Source: Hymenobacter actinosclerus
Lineage (GTDB): Bacteria; Bacteroidota; Bacteroidia; Cytophagales; Hymenobacteraceae
Assembly: GCF_900111515.1 (NCBI RefSeq)
Contig: NZ_FOHS01000003.1
Coordinates: 661,733-725,732 of the forward strand
DNA length: 64,000 bases
Reading direction: 5' to 3'
The notes beneath the pieces were generated by a model that made no database searches, had not been told where the DNA came from, and worked only from the letters and a program-made list of their open reading frames with translations. Positions 7,357 to 15,003 of the stretch are shown piece after piece (the stretch's first letter is position 1; each line of letters begins with the position of its first letter). Made by a program: the position numbers and the translations under genes.

Positions 7357-8646
7357 ATGAGTACCAAGCTGCGTCTCATTATTCTGAGTTTCCTTCAGTT
7401 TTTTATCTGGGGCTCGTGGCTGATTACCATCGGGGCCTACTGGTTCCAGACCAAGCAGTGGTCGGGCTCGGAGTTCGGGGCCATTTTCTCCACGATGGGC
7501 ATTGCCTCCATCTTCATGCCCTCGCTCATGGGCATCGTGGCCGATAAGTACATCAACGCCGAAAAACTCTACGGCGTGCTGCACCTGCTGGGCGGCGTGG
7601 TGCTGTGCACGATTCCGCTGGTAACCGACCCGAGCACCTTTTTCTGGGTGATTCTGCTGAACATGGTGTTCTACATGCCCACGCTGGCCCTCTCCATTGC
7701 CGTGTCGTACTCGGTGCTCAAGCGCGAGGGGCTCGATGTGGTGAAGGACTACCCCCCCATCCGCGTCTGGGGCACCATTGGCTTCATCGTGGCCATGTGG
7801 ACGGTGAGTTTGCTGGGCTTCGAGAAGTCGGCCAGCCAGTTCTACGTGGCGGCCGGCGCGGCCTTCCTGCTGGGCTTCTACTCGTTCACGCTGCCCAAGT
7901 GCCCGCCGCTGGCCAAAGACACGCCCGGCCGCTCGGTGGTCGATGCGCTGGGCCTCAAGTCGTTTGCCCTGCTGCGCGACTCCAAGATGCTGGTGTTCTT
8001 CCTGTTCGCGCTGCTGCTGGGCGCCGCCTTGCAGCTCACCAACGCCTACGGCGACACCTTCCTGCACGATTTCGACCAGAACCCGGCCTATAAAGACACG
8101 CTGGCCGTAAAGTACCCGGCCATTATCATGTCGATTTCCCAGATTTCGGAAACGCTGTTCATTCTGGCCATTCCGTTTTTTCTGCGGCGCTTCGGCATCA
8201 AGCAGGTCATGTTTTTCAGCATGATTGCCTGGGTTTTGCGCTTCGGCCTCTTCGCCTACGGCGACCCCGGCTCGGGCCTCTGGATGATTATCCTCTCCTG
8301 CATCGTGTACGGCATGGCCTTCGACTTCTTCAACATCTCCGGCTCGCTGTTCGTCGAAACCCAGACTACGCCCTCCATCCGGGCCAGCGCCCAGGGCCTG
8401 TTCATGATGATGACCAACGGCTTCGGCGCGGTGCTGGGCAGTTCGGTCAGCGGCGTGGTGATTGAGCGTTACTTCACCGACGCCAACGGCGTGAAGGACT
8501 GGCACAACATCTGGCTGACTTTCGCGGCCTACGCGCTGGTGATTGCCGTGCTGTTCATCTTCCTCTTCAAGCACAAGCACAACCCCAACCTGGTAGCCGA
8601 CAACGTGGATGAAGTAGAACCCCTGCTCAGCATCGAGCAGGCGTAA
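7357..8646 (+). CDS. MFS transporter, nucleoside permease (NupG/XapB-like)
   Basis: A 429-residue inner-membrane permease with about 12 hydrophobic segments. The start LRLIILSFLQFFIWGSWLITIGAYW and the following EFGAIFSTMGIASIFMPSLMGIVADKYI are characteristic of the nucleoside:H+ symporter family. It has the MFS intracellular loop and late segments (GSLFVETQTTPSIRASAQGLFMMMTNG) typical of NupG-like proteins. It likely imports nucleosides for salvage; thymidine kinase and nucleoside diphosphate kinase are also in this window, though not in the same operon. DUF3592 genes follow 12 bases downstream. Substrate specificity is inferred from family resemblance. Confidence 0.88.
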   Translation: MSTKLRLIILSFLQFFIWGSWLITIGAYWFQTKQWSGSEFGAIFSTMGIASIFMPSLMGIVADKYINAEKLYGVLHLLGGVVLCTIPLVTDPSTFFWVILLNMVFYMPTLALSIAVSYSVLKREGLDVVKDYPPIRVWGTIGFIVAMWTVSLLGFEKSASQFYVAAGAAFLLGFYSFTLPKCPPLAKDTPGRSVVDALGLKSFALLRDSKMLVFFLFALLLGAALQLTNAYGDTFLHDFDQNPAYKDTLAVKYPAIIMSISQISETLFILAIPFFLRRFGIKQVMFFSMIAWVLRFGLFAYGDPGSGLWMIILSCIVYGMAFDFFNISGSLFVETQTTPSIRASAQGLFMMMTNGFGAVLGSSVSGVVIERYFTDANGVKDWHNIWLTFAAYALVIAVLFIFLFKHKHNPNLVADNVDEVEPLLSIEQA

Positions 8647-8658
8647 CCCAGCGGCTCT

Positions 8659-9114
8659 ATGCGCCCTTTCCAGTTTGCACTGATTGCGGCGGGCCTGGGC
8701 CTATTGCTCCCCTTCATGCTTGTTGTGGGGAAGAAAATCCAGCTGTGGGGCGGCTCGGAGGCGGCCGTGGCGACGGTCGTACGCTACGAAGCGGAAGGCG
8801 GCCAGAACCGGCGCAACAGCAAGCCGGCCCTGTTTCCGGTAGTACGCTTCACTACCGTCCGGGGCGAAATCGTCGTCGTCAAAAGCCCCACCGGAACGAA
8901 TCCGCCCGCTTATCAGGTGGGCGAGCAGGTCCGGCTGCGCTACGACCCTGCCAGCCCGCAAACAGTAGAGTTGCCCGACTTTTCCAGCCAATGGCTCGGC
9001 ACACTGGGCACCGGCCTTTTTGCCCTGCTGGGCGGCTGGCTGCTACGGGCCGCGCTCCGCCAGGACCCGCGAGAACATAAGAAGCAGGCTCAACGGGGAT
9101 ACAATGCGCGCTAA
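8659..9114 (+). CDS. DUF3592-type membrane protein, first tandem copy
   Basis: A 151-residue protein with one hydrophobic segment at each end (about 5-25 and 112-135) and a beta-rich middle. Motifs typical of DUF3592 are visible: FPVVRFTTVRGEIVVVKSPTG, then YQVGEQVRLRYDPASPQTVELPDF. The family is membrane-anchored and of unknown function. It starts 12 bases after the permease stop and its 3' end overlaps the next, homologous gene by 11 bases, so the three genes are probably an operon. The two copies share the ending VELPDFxSxW, pointing to an old tandem duplication. Confidence 0.8.
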   Translation: MRPFQFALIAAGLGLLLPFMLVVGKKIQLWGGSEAAVATVVRYEAEGGQNRRNSKPALFPVVRFTTVRGEIVVVKSPTGTNPPAYQVGEQVRLRYDPASPQTVELPDFSSQWLGTLGTGLFALLGGWLLRAALRQDPREHKKQAQRGYNAR

Positions 9115-9532
9115 CTCCCTGGTATTCGCGGTTATTGGCCTGGGCCTGCTGGCGGCGGCAGCCTACGTGCTGGGCCAGAAAGCTCTGTTTTGGTATCAGG
9201 TCGAGGTAGTTACAGCTTCCGTAGTTGGCCACCGGATGGAATCGTCTGATTCCGAAAATGGCTATAGCACACTGGTTAAGCATCCGGTGCTGGCCTTTAC
9301 CGCGCCCGGGGGCCAGGTAATAGAAGTGCTGGGGCCGGGCGGTAGTGCCGTGCCGGACTACGAAATTGGCAAGCAGGTCCGATTAAGGTTTAACCCCAAC
9401 AAGCCGAACCAGGTAGAACTGCCCGACTTTTTCAGCCGCTGGGGCGCCCTGCTGCTTTCCGCGGTACTGGCCCTGATGGGCACGCTCACGCTGTGGGTAG
9501 TGGCGGTATTCGACAGAAGCAGCCGGCAGTAA
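9104..9532 (+). CDS. DUF3592-type membrane protein, second tandem copy
   Basis: A 142-residue paralogue of the preceding protein: N-terminal hydrophobic segment (SLVFAVIGLGLLAAAAYVLG), middle domain with VLAFTAPGGQVIEVLGPGG and YEIGKQVRLRFNPNKPNQVE, and a C-terminal hydrophobic segment. The ATG at 9104 overlaps the upstream gene by 11 bases and aligns the N-terminus with that of its neighbour; longer in-frame starts lie inside the upstream gene. Function unknown. A bidirectional hairpin terminator follows at 9594. Confidence 0.78.
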   Translation: MRANSLVFAVIGLGLLAAAAYVLGQKALFWYQVEVVTASVVGHRMESSDSENGYSTLVKHPVLAFTAPGGQVIEVLGPGGSAVPDYEIGKQVRLRFNPNKPNQVELPDFFSRWGALLLSAVLALMGTLTLWVVAVFDRSSRQ

Positions 9533-9593
9533 TGGCCGCCGCCCCGCAAATGAAGCAAAGCGCCAACGGCGGTTTCCACTTAGCATGCAATAC

Positions 9594-9631
9594 AAAAGCC
9601 CCGTTTGGCAATATGCCAAACGGGGCTTTTT
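9594..9631. terminator. Bidirectional intrinsic terminator
   Basis: AAAAGCCCCGTTTGGC-AATAT-GCCAAACGGGGCTTTTT: perfect stem flanked by an A-run on the left and a T-run on the right. It serves the DUF3592 operon on the plus strand and ndk on the minus strand. Confidence 0.92.
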
Positions 9632-9714
9632 ACGAAAAACGATTCTGCTGCCGCCTCCGCTATGAGCACTGAAAAATCAGCGCAATCAGTGCAGAAATCA
9701 GCGCGAATCCGTGA

Positions 9715-10119
9715 TTAACCGAAGTAGAACTCGCCTTCAATCTGGGCGTTTTCGTCGGAGTCGGAGCCATGCACGGCATTGGCTTCGATGCTCTTGGCGT
9801 ACTTCTTCCGGATGGTGCCCTCCTCGGCGTTGGCCGGGTTGGTGGCGCCAATCAGGGTGCGGAAATCGGCCACGGCGTTGTCCTTTTCGAGGATGGCGGC
9901 CACGATGGGGCCCGACGACATGTACTTCACGAGGTCCTGGTAGAAGGGGCGCTCCTTGTGCACTTCGTAGAACTGGCCGGCCCGCTCGGGGGTCAGCTGC
10001 ACTTTCTGGAGCTCCACGATGCGGAAACCGGCGGCCTCAATCATGCCGAGGATACCACCGATGTGGTTGTCCTGCACGGCATCAGGCTTAATCATGGTGA
10101 AGGTGCGGTTGGTAGCCAT
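9715..10119 (-). CDS. ndk: Nucleoside diphosphate kinase
   Basis: A cytoplasmic 134-residue enzyme that transfers the gamma phosphate of a nucleoside triphosphate to a nucleoside diphosphate through a phospho-histidine. The sequence begins [15 protein letters not shown] and contains the signature around the active histidine, NAVHGSDS, close to the C-terminus, plus [14 protein letters not shown]. Length fits the family, which is usually 135-150 residues. The ATG at 10119 is used because of the conserved MATNRTF start and a -7 box at 10166. It is a single-gene transcription unit facing the terminator at 9594. Confidence 0.97.
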   Translation of the reverse strand: MATNRTFTMIKPDAVQDNHIGGILGMIEAAGFRIVELQKVQLTPERAGQFYEVHKERPFYQDLVKYMSSGPIVAAILEKDNAVADFRTLIGATNPANAEEGTIRKKYAKSIEANAVHGSDSDENAQIEGEFYFG

Positions 10120-10165
10120 AGGGCGAGGTATTTTAGTTGAAAACGATGGTGCGTATTTGCGGCCG

Positions 10166-10173
10166 CAAAAGTA
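10166..10173 (-). promoter_or_regulatory. -7 box of ndk
   Basis: On the minus strand TACTTTTG matches TAnnTTTG, 47 bases before the ndk start. Confidence 0.6.
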
Positions 10174-10342
10174 GCAGGAAATAGTGAGTTGGCTGTTGCT
10201 GGTACCCACCCGGGATTGCCAGGGCTGAAGCCCTGGGCTATGGAGCGGATAGCTGAAGCTCTGATTAGCCCAGGGCTTCAGCCCTGGGAACCCTAGCACC
10301 CCTGGCACCCCTGGCAACCGGACACTGGCAACTGATATCCCC

Positions 10343-10350
10343 TACCTTTG
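10343..10350 (+). promoter_or_regulatory. -7 box upstream of nrnA
   Basis: TACCTTTG matches TAnnTTTG, 107 bases before the nrnA start. It could drive nrnA and the following isomerase genes. Confidence 0.5.
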
Positions 10351-10456
10351 CGCACCTTTCCGGAAGGCGGTTTGTTGGAGAGCGGAATATTTCCGAATTT
10401 TGCCGCCTTTGTATTTGGCCTAACTGGCCCACTTTCAGTTACCTGCCCCGTAGGAA

Positions 10457-11500
10457 ATGTCGCAAATTGCTGAGTTAAAGGAACTGCTGGCTCAACCCCG
10501 GCAGGTATTCATTACCACCCACCACAAACCCGATGCCGATGCGCTGGGCTCGTCGCTGGGCCTGGCTGGCTACCTGCGCAAGAAAGGCCATCAGGTGACC
10601 GTCGTGACTCCTTCCGATTATCCCGATTTTCTGGCCTGGATGCCCGGCAACGACGAGGTAGTGGTCTACGACCCGCGCCGCAACGATGCCCGGGTGCGCC
10701 AGCTGATTGCCGAAGCCGAGGTGCTGTTCTGCCTTGATTTCTCCTGCCTGAGCCGCATCAACGAGCTGGGCGAGTACGTGCGGGCCGCCCAGGGCACCAA
10801 GGTGCTCATCGACCACCACCAGGAGCCCGAGGACTTTGCCCAGCTGGATTTCTCCAATCCTAAAGCGGCGGCCGCATCCGAGTTGGTGTTTGAGGTCATT
10901 CGCGACCTGGGCGACCAGGACCTGATTGACGCTGGCATCGGTGAGTGCCTGTACGCGGGCATCATGACCGATACGGGGTCGTTCCGCCACCCCAGCACCT
11001 CGCGCAACGTGCACCTCATTATTGCCGAGCTGCTCAGCGCCGGCATCAACACCTCGGAGGTACACCGCCGCATCTACGACTCGCACTCGGAGGAGCGGCT
11101 GCGCTTTCTGGGCTTCGTGCTGAAGGATAAGCTAACCGTGCTGCGCGAGTACAACACGGCCTACATTGCCATTACCGCCGCCGAGCTGCGCCAGTACCAC
11201 TCCAAAACCGGCGACACCGAAGGGCTGGTCAACTTCGCGCTCAGCATCGAAGGCATCGTGTTTGCCGCCATCTTCATCGACCGCACCCAGGCCGTGAAAA
11301 TCTCCTTCCGCTCGGTGGGCGACTTCTCGGCCAGCGAGTTTTCGCGCCGCCACTTCAGCGGCGGCGGCCACCACAACGCCGCCGGTGGCATCAGCCACGA
11401 GCCGCTGCCCGCTACGCTCGACCGTTTCCTGGAGCTGCTGCCCGACTACCAGGTGCAGCTGCTGGGGGCGCCACTGGCCAGCCCGGCCCCGGTGGCGTAA
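10457..11500 (+). CDS. nrnA: DHH/DHHA1 phosphoesterase, nanoRNase/pAp phosphatase
   Basis: A 347-residue cytoplasmic DHH-family enzyme that degrades very short RNA and/or dephosphorylates pAp. Seen: the first metal motif THHKPDADALGSSLG (about 21-35), a second Asp in LFCLDFS, the DHH triad Asp119-His-His in LIDHHQEP, a fourth metal Asp in MTDTGSFRHPS, and the DHHA1 substrate-binding motif GGGHHNAAGG near the C-terminus. All family motifs are intact. It is followed after 53 bases by six FKBP isomerase genes in the same direction. Which of the two activities dominates cannot be told from sequence. Confidence 0.94.
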   Translation: MSQIAELKELLAQPRQVFITTHHKPDADALGSSLGLAGYLRKKGHQVTVVTPSDYPDFLAWMPGNDEVVVYDPRRNDARVRQLIAEAEVLFCLDFSCLSRINELGEYVRAAQGTKVLIDHHQEPEDFAQLDFSNPKAAAASELVFEVIRDLGDQDLIDAGIGECLYAGIMTDTGSFRHPSTSRNVHLIIAELLSAGINTSEVHRRIYDSHSEERLRFLGFVLKDKLTVLREYNTAYIAITAAELRQYHSKTGDTEGLVNFALSIEGIVFAAIFIDRTQAVKISFRSVGDFSASEFSRRHFSGGGHHNAAGGISHEPLPATLDRFLELLPDYQVQLLGAPLASPAPVA

Positions 11501-11553
11501 TTCGCCGTAACTTCGCCGCTGTTTTTGCACCCTCACTCCTCTCAAACCCCTTC

Positions 11554-12612
11554 ATGTTTTTTCAACGCAACTTTCTGAGCCTGGCCCTGGCGGCCGGCAT
11601 CCTGGGCCTGGCTTCCTGCAACAAAAGCGGAGATTTCAGCAAGACGCCTTCGGGGATTGAGTACAAGGTTTTCAAGAGCACCGGCGCCGGCAAGTACGAA
11701 GCCAAGGACGTAAGCAAAGACGGCGACGCAACCTACAAGGACCGCATCGGCAAAATAATTGCCCTGCACGTGGAGTACCGCACGGCCAAAGACTCCATCC
11801 TGTTCAACTCGCGCAAGCAGCAGATGGGCTTCCCGGTGCGCGTGCCGCTCGATTCCGTACGCAAAGCCCAGCGCGGTGGCCTCGAGGAAGCCATCAGTAT
11901 GCTGGAGCCCGGCGACTCGGCCGTGTTCCGCTTCAACGTGGACACTATTTTTGCCAAGTCGTTCCGCCAGCCCGTGCCGCCGTTCATGAGCAAGGCCGGC
12001 AAAACCATGACCATGTACGTGAAGGTGGACAAGGTGCAGGCCCAGGCCGAAGCCATGGCCGACGTGCAGAAAATGCAGGTGGAGCAGCAGGCTAAAATGG
12101 CCGCGCACGCCGAGGAGCAGCTTAAAAAGGACGACGTAGCGCTGCAGGCCTACGCCAAAAAGAACAACCTCACCGTTCAGAAAGACCCGTCGGGCGTGTA
12201 CTACGCCATCACGACGGCCGGCTCGGGCCCCAAGCCCAAAGCGGGTCAGGTAGTGTCGGTACTCTACAAGGGCTCGTTGCTCGAAAACGGTAAAGTGTTC
12301 GACTCGTCGGAGAAAATGGGCAACAAGCCCTTCGACTTTGCTATCGGCCAGGGCCAGGTGATTCCGGGATGGGACGCGGGCATTGCCCAGTTCCCGAAAG
12401 GCTCGAAAGGCGTGCTGCTGGTACCCTCGTCGCTGGCCTACGGGCAGCGCGGCGCCGGCGCCGACATCCCGGCCGATGCCATCCTGCGCTTCGACGTAGA
12501 GCTGGTCGACATCAAGAATGCCCCCGCGCAGCCGGCCGCTGGTCCGCAGATGGATGAGGCGGAGCTCCGCCGCCAGATTGAAGCCATGCAGCAGCAGCAG
12601 CAGGGCAAATAA
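11554..12612 (+). CDS. FKBP-type prolyl isomerase lipoprotein with two domains (array member 1)
   Basis: A 352-residue lipoprotein: signal peptide ending LGLASC (lipobox, Cys about 23). A degenerate N-terminal FKBP-like domain (about 60-170, IIALHVEYRTAKDS, LEPGDSAVFRF) is followed by a charged helix and a canonical C-terminal FKBP domain (about 215-330). Catalytic-site residues are all there: VLYKG, VFDSS, GQVIPGWDAG, LAYGQRG, IPADAILRFDVEL. It ends in a poly-Gln tail. Such proteins help fold secreted or outer-membrane proteins; a lipoprotein of this kind, GldI, is needed for gliding in flavobacteria. Closest relative in the array is member 6. A terminator follows. Confidence 0.9.
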   Translation: MFFQRNFLSLALAAGILGLASCNKSGDFSKTPSGIEYKVFKSTGAGKYEAKDVSKDGDATYKDRIGKIIALHVEYRTAKDSILFNSRKQQMGFPVRVPLDSVRKAQRGGLEEAISMLEPGDSAVFRFNVDTIFAKSFRQPVPPFMSKAGKTMTMYVKVDKVQAQAEAMADVQKMQVEQQAKMAAHAEEQLKKDDVALQAYAKKNNLTVQKDPSGVYYAITTAGSGPKPKAGQVVSVLYKGSLLENGKVFDSSEKMGNKPFDFAIGQGQVIPGWDAGIAQFPKGSKGVLLVPSSLAYGQRGAGADIPADAILRFDVELVDIKNAPAQPAAGPQMDEAELRRQIEAMQQQQQGK

Positions 12613-12640
12613 TAGCGGGCAGCCGCTCGTTTACCTTACG

Positions 12641-12677
12641 CCCCCGGCCCTGTGTTGCAACCCGGCCGGGGGTTTTT
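12641..12677 (+). terminator. Intrinsic terminator after isomerase 1
   Basis: CCCCCGGCC and its complement GGCCGGGGG, followed by TTTTT, form a GC-rich hairpin with a T-run 29 bases after the stop. Isomerase 2 therefore probably needs its own promoter or read-through. Confidence 0.85.
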
Positions 12678-12721
12678 GTATCCTGCCGTTACGGCCCGAA
12701 CCCTCATTTCCTCTTTTACCC

Positions 12722-13240
12722 ATGTCTTTTTCCTTTCATTCCCGGCTGCGCAGCGCCGGCCAGCGGCTGGCTTTGCTGCTGCCCCTGTTGCTGCTGTTGG
12801 CGGCCTGCCAGTCGAACGAGCCCGCCCCGGACAACACCGACTACCCCGCCCGCGACGAAAAGCTCATCACCGACTACATCAAGGCCAATAGCCTGACGGG
12901 CTTCGTGCGGCAGCCTTCGGGCCTGTATGTGGCCGTAACCCAGCCCGGCACCGGCGACCCGGCCCGCGCCGGCCAGCTGCTGACGGCCCTTTACACCGGC
13001 CTCACCCTCGACGGCCGGATTTTTGACTCGACGGCCAGCCGCAACAACCAACCGATTACCTTTACAGTGGGCCAGGGTCAGGTTATTCAGGGCTGGGATG
13101 AGGGCTTCATTGGCCTGCGCCCCGGCAGCAAGGCCATCCTGCTCATTCCATCGGATTTGGCCTACGGCGCCCGCGCCAACGGGCCCATTTCGGCCCACGC
13201 AGTGCTGCGCTTCGATGTGGAACTGCTGGGGGCTCAATAA
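12722..13240 (+). CDS. FKBP-type prolyl isomerase lipoprotein (array member 2)
   Basis: A 172-residue lipoprotein with a long hydrophobic signal ending LLLAACQ (lipobox), a short linker, the segment YPARDEKLITDYIKANSL shared with member 3, and one complete FKBP domain. Active-site residues are intact: LYTGLTLDG, IFDST, GQVIQGWDEG, LAYGARANG, ISAHAVLRFDVELL. The ATG at 12722 is chosen since it gives a proper lipoprotein signal. It stops 27 bases before member 3; nucleotide identity around the shared segment is high, so these two look like a recent duplication. Location: periplasm, membrane-anchored. Confidence 0.9.
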   Translation: MSFSFHSRLRSAGQRLALLLPLLLLLAACQSNEPAPDNTDYPARDEKLITDYIKANSLTGFVRQPSGLYVAVTQPGTGDPARAGQLLTALYTGLTLDGRIFDSTASRNNQPITFTVGQGQVIQGWDEGFIGLRPGSKAILLIPSDLAYGARANGPISAHAVLRFDVELLGAQ

Positions 13241-13267
13241 TTTCTTTTCACACGTAAATTCCAGTAT

Positions 13268-13774
13268 ATGAAACTCCGGCTTTCCCTGCTTCCTGCTTTT
13301 CTGGTGATGCTGCTTTTCGCCTTCGGAGCCTGCAAAAAAGGGACTGATGCTGAACCTGCCACCAACTACATCGCCCGCGACGAAACCCTGATTACCGATT
13401 ACATCAAGGCCAATAACCTGACGGGTTTCGTGCGCGATTCGGTGGTTTATGTGGGTATCACGAAGCCCGGCACCGGACCGCTGGCCAAAATAGGTCAGAC
13501 GCTCGTTGTTAAGTATACGGGTACTACGCTCGATGGCAAAGTGTTCGACCAGACCAAGGAAACCACCATCGGATTCCCGTTTGTATTGCGCGACGTGTTG
13601 GATCCGCAGCTGGATGTTATCAAGGGCTGGGCTATTGGTTTCCGCAACCTCAACAAGGGCAGCCAGGCCACGCTTCTTATTCCGTCGGAGCTGGCTTACG
13701 GGGGCACTGCCACGGGCAGCATACCGGCCCACGCGGTGCTGCGTTTCGATGTGGAGGTAATTAATATCAAGTAA
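13268..13774 (+). CDS. FKBP-type prolyl isomerase lipoprotein (array member 3)
   Basis: A 168-residue lipoprotein (signal ending LFAFGAC). It shares IARDETLITDYIKANNLTGF with member 2. The single FKBP domain keeps VKYTGTTLDG, VFDQT, VIKGWAIG, LAYGG and IPAHAVLRFDVEV. An insertion of about six residues (VLRDVLDPQLD) sits just before the active-site Trp. Base composition is slightly lower in GC than member 2. Catalysis is likely retained, but the insertion may change partner choice. Confidence 0.88.
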   Translation: MKLRLSLLPAFLVMLLFAFGACKKGTDAEPATNYIARDETLITDYIKANNLTGFVRDSVVYVGITKPGTGPLAKIGQTLVVKYTGTTLDGKVFDQTKETTIGFPFVLRDVLDPQLDVIKGWAIGFRNLNKGSQATLLIPSELAYGGTATGSIPAHAVLRFDVEVINIK

Positions 13775-13815
13775 GCTGACCGGCCCCCTATGGGCGGCGG
13801 TTACTCTTTTGCTGT

Positions 13816-14367
13816 ATGATGATGAAAAAACTGACCTTACTTCTGTCGCTGCTTACGCTGCTGGTGGGTGGCGCGCTTGTAGGTGGCTGCAAGCAACCAA
13901 CGAACCCCTACACCATCGACCCCAAGCTCATCGAGGCCCAGAAAAAAGCCGACGATGATACCATTCAGGCCTACCTGACCCGCCACGCCATCAAGACCTA
14001 CCGGCGGCTCGATTCGGGTATCTACCTGGTGCCCGTCACCGATGGCCCAGCCGCCAACCCGCTGATTAAGGCCGGCCAGAAAGTGACCGTCAACTACGTT
14101 GGCAAGTTTATCAATAAGCGCAAAGAGTCGCAGGTATTCGAAGCTTCCAGCGCCAACCGCACCGACTGCGGCTGTTATACTTTCTACGTAGGCCAGGCAA
14201 GTCAGCAAGCTCCTACCGGAGTTCAACAGGCCATTACTGAAATGCGGCAGGGTGATAGAAAGCAGATGCTGATTCCATCGTACTTGGCATACGACTTTAG
14301 TGGGGCAGGTGCCGTACCCGCCAGCACACCGGTGCTGTTTGATGAAGAAATCCTGAGCGTAGAATAA
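13816..14367 (+). CDS. Divergent FKBP-like lipoprotein, probably non-catalytic (array member 4)
   Basis: A 183-residue lipoprotein (signal ending LVGGCKQ) with a linker helix (LIEAQKKADDDTIQAYLTRH) and a single FKBP-like domain. Key positions have drifted: the FD pair is FE (VFEASS), the active-site Trp region reads TGVQQAITEM, and the LAYG motif reads LAYDFSG. An extra loop has a Cys pair (TDCGCYTF) that could form a disulfide in the periplasm. Probably a binding-only chaperone domain; no activity is claimed. It starts 42 bases after member 3 and ends 12 bases before member 5, so it is likely co-transcribed. Confidence 0.82.
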   Translation: MMMKKLTLLLSLLTLLVGGALVGGCKQPTNPYTIDPKLIEAQKKADDDTIQAYLTRHAIKTYRRLDSGIYLVPVTDGPAANPLIKAGQKVTVNYVGKFINKRKESQVFEASSANRTDCGCYTFYVGQASQQAPTGVQQAITEMRQGDRKQMLIPSYLAYDFSGAGAVPASTPVLFDEEILSVE

Positions 14368-14378
14368 CTGACAGCGCA

Positions 14379-14873
14379 ATGTGGCAGGTGATACGCTGGG
14401 CTACTTTGTTGCTGCTGGGCGGCGTGCCCCTGGCAGGCCACGCCCAGCGTACCCTCTCGGCCAGCGCCGCCCCGCCGGCCCCCGCCGACAGCCTGCTGGC
14501 GCGGGCTACCACTACGGCCTCGGGCCTGCGCTACGCCCTGCGGCTGCCGGGCGCCGGCCCGTTGCCCACACCCGGCAGCCGCGTTACGGTTCACTACACC
14601 GGTTTTCTGGCCGCCGACGGCGCTATTTTCGATACGTCGGTGCAGCAGGGCGGGCCGCTGAAGGTGCGGGTGGGCCAGCGCGAGGTTATCAAGGGCTTCG
14701 ACGAGGCGCTGCTGCTACTGCCCGCCGGCAGCCGGGCCCGCATCTGGATACCGGCCCGGCTGGCCTACGGCGCCAAAGGCCGCCCCGACCCCGACGATGA
14801 TACCGGCCGCCGCTACCTCATCCCACCCAACGCCGACCTTATTTTCGAGCTGGAAGTGTTGAAGGTGAAGTGA
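14379..14873 (+). CDS. Secreted FKBP-type prolyl isomerase (array member 5)
   Basis: A 164-residue protein with an ordinary signal peptide (ending AGHAQ) rather than a lipobox, so it is likely soluble in the periplasm or exported. The FKBP domain has VHYTGFLAADG, IFDTS, REVIKGFDEALLLLPAG, LAYGAKG and LIPPNADLIFELEVL; the usual active-site Trp is Phe (KGFDEA), a change also known in active bacterial FKBPs. The final codon plus stop (AAG TGA) is the first unit of a GAAGTGA tandem repeat, so the stop itself is part of a repeat. Confidence 0.88.
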   Translation: MWQVIRWATLLLLGGVPLAGHAQRTLSASAAPPAPADSLLARATTTASGLRYALRLPGAGPLPTPGSRVTVHYTGFLAADGAIFDTSVQQGGPLKVRVGQREVIKGFDEALLLLPAGSRARIWIPARLAYGAKGRPDPDDDTGRRYLIPPNADLIFELEVLKVK

Positions 14874-14894
14874 GAAGTGAGAAGTGAGAAGTGA
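14867..14894 (+). repeat. Four perfect GAAGTGA heptamers spanning a stop codon
   Basis: GAAGTGA occurs four times without a mismatch. The first unit contains the stop codon of isomerase 5 (14871-14873). TGA falls at 14871, 14878, 14885 and 14892, covering all three forward frames. Confidence 0.92.
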
Positions 14895-14904
14895 GTAACG
14901 GTAC

Positions 14905-14942
14905 GACGGTCATTCGGCTTTGGCAGAATGACCGTCTTTTTT
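14905..14942 (+). terminator. Intrinsic terminator built on the GTCATTC repeat
   Basis: GACGGTCATTC and GAATGACCGTC pair around a 10-base loop and are followed by TTTTTTC. The stem is the same GTCATTC...GAATGAC pair found at the tips of the longer dispersed inverted repeats, suggesting that those also end transcription. Confidence 0.85.
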
Positions 14943-15003
14943 CTTCCTTTCTTTGTAGCAGTGCTTTTGCGGCGCGCTTTTTTTTCTGCAGTTGATTTTG
15001 AGT

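Larger units (their letters stand above)
10120..10456. repeat. Gene-free stretch holding a double-palindrome repeat (arms 10219-10240 and 10266-10287)
   Basis: The divergent ndk-nrnA gap contains no coding region. Arms CCAGGGCTGAAGCCCTGG (10219-10240 and 10266-10287, inverted) are each palindromic in themselves and also pair with each other. A run of CACCCCTGGCA repeats follows (10295-10316). Promoter boxes for ndk and nrnA flank the repeat on the left and right. Confidence 0.8.

Noticed and set aside
11554..12612. Naming isomerase 1 gldI
   Set aside because: Several FKBP lipoproteins are present and sequence alone does not show which, if any, is the GldI orthologue.
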